This document shows positions 63,826 through 64,000 of a stretch of DNA of 64,000 nucleotides, piece after piece. A program made the position numbers and the translations under genes. Below the pieces are notes generated by a model. The model had not been told where the DNA came from, searched no databases, and worked only from the letters and a program-made list of their open reading frames with translations. Numbering within the stretch: position 1 is the first letter of the stretch; every line of letters starts with the position of its first letter. Location of the stretch: the NCBI GenBank assembly GCA_958450365.1, contig CAUEEP010000893.1, positions 248,001 to 312,000 of the forward strand, given 5' to 3'. The stretch is from Mesorhabditis belari (taxonomy: Eukaryota > Nematoda > Chromadorea > Rhabditida > Rhabditidae).

Positions 63826-64000
63826 ATGAAATCTTGAGTTATGTATTGACTCAAGTCAATACCGCAAACTCAAGCTCTCTAAAAGGCGCTTAAAAGCTAA
63901 AAACGCATTCTAAAGAGTGCGCATTTTATCATACTGTAACCAAAGGCTATGAAAGGGCCCTTTTCGCCATTTTCTATCTGATTCGTCATTTATTTGAAAT

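Overview
The window is nuclear DNA from a rhabditid-type nematode. The evidence is a 5S rRNA gene linked to spliced-leader 1 (SL1) RNA genes, a Str-family seven-transmembrane chemoreceptor, interstitial copies of the nematode telomere hexamer TTAGGC, introns of about 40-75 bp, strong TTTCAG-type acceptors just upstream of start codons (the usual trans-splice signature), and several mariner, Tc1/Tc3 and Tigger remnants. The species cannot be named from the sequence. The DNA is AT-rich and unusually full of young tandem repeats and palindromic MITEs.

Layout. 0-16 kb (minus strand): a tandemly reiterated module of three tiny unrecognised genes, called here Z, X and Y, in the order Z-X-Y. Unit 1 (0.9-3.9 kb) has Z, a broken X and Y. 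Unit 2 (9.0-11.1 kb) has all three. Units 3/4 (13.5-15.5 kb) have Y, a truncated X and an intact X. Intercistronic gaps with a poly(A) signal and a downstream acceptor suggest an operon. A mariner lies inside the intron of Z in unit 1. 16-23 kb: repeats, two tRNA-like sequences with long variable arms, a Tigger/pogo remnant next to a Tc1-like remnant, and a 337-bp AAC/AAT microsatellite. 23-27 kb (plus): an eight-exon Str chemoreceptor with a continuous 330-residue frame, its introns full of MITEs and mariner pieces. 28.6-30.3 kb (minus): an unrecognised coiled-coil-like protein gene. 30.5-34.2 kb (plus): a seven-exon double-RING gene whose first exon and promoter are duplicated around a Tc-type transposase fragment, and whose introns hold MITEs, one carrying an ankyrin exon. 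35.3-36.6 kb: a 5S rRNA gene between two inverted SL1 RNA genes, plus a third SL gene with a variant leader. 37.3-44.1 kb (minus): a divergent DEAD-box helicase downstream of a TDRD3-like Tudor protein. 45.8-46.5 kb: serpentine receptor pseudogene. 46.8-50.0 kb (plus): CNOT3/ntl-3, the best conserved gene. 50-64 kb: secreted-protein fragments, a copied first exon of the 23-kb receptor, fold-back and MITE families, telomere repeats, a 12-bp minisatellite, an 11-bp GC-rich minisatellite and a family of mirrored repeats at the right edge.

How the genes relate. CNOT3 (mRNA deadenylation), TDRD3 (an RNA/chromatin adaptor with topoisomerase 3-beta in animals) and the DEAD-box helicase are mRNA-metabolism genes; the SL1 and 5S genes supply trans-splicing and ribosome RNA. 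The most likely undescribed items are the Z-X-Y module, the SL1-5S-SL1 inverted cassette with a new SL variant, and the TIR element that has picked up a host ankyrin exon. All gene models were read by eye from splice signals and reading frame; no database search was run.
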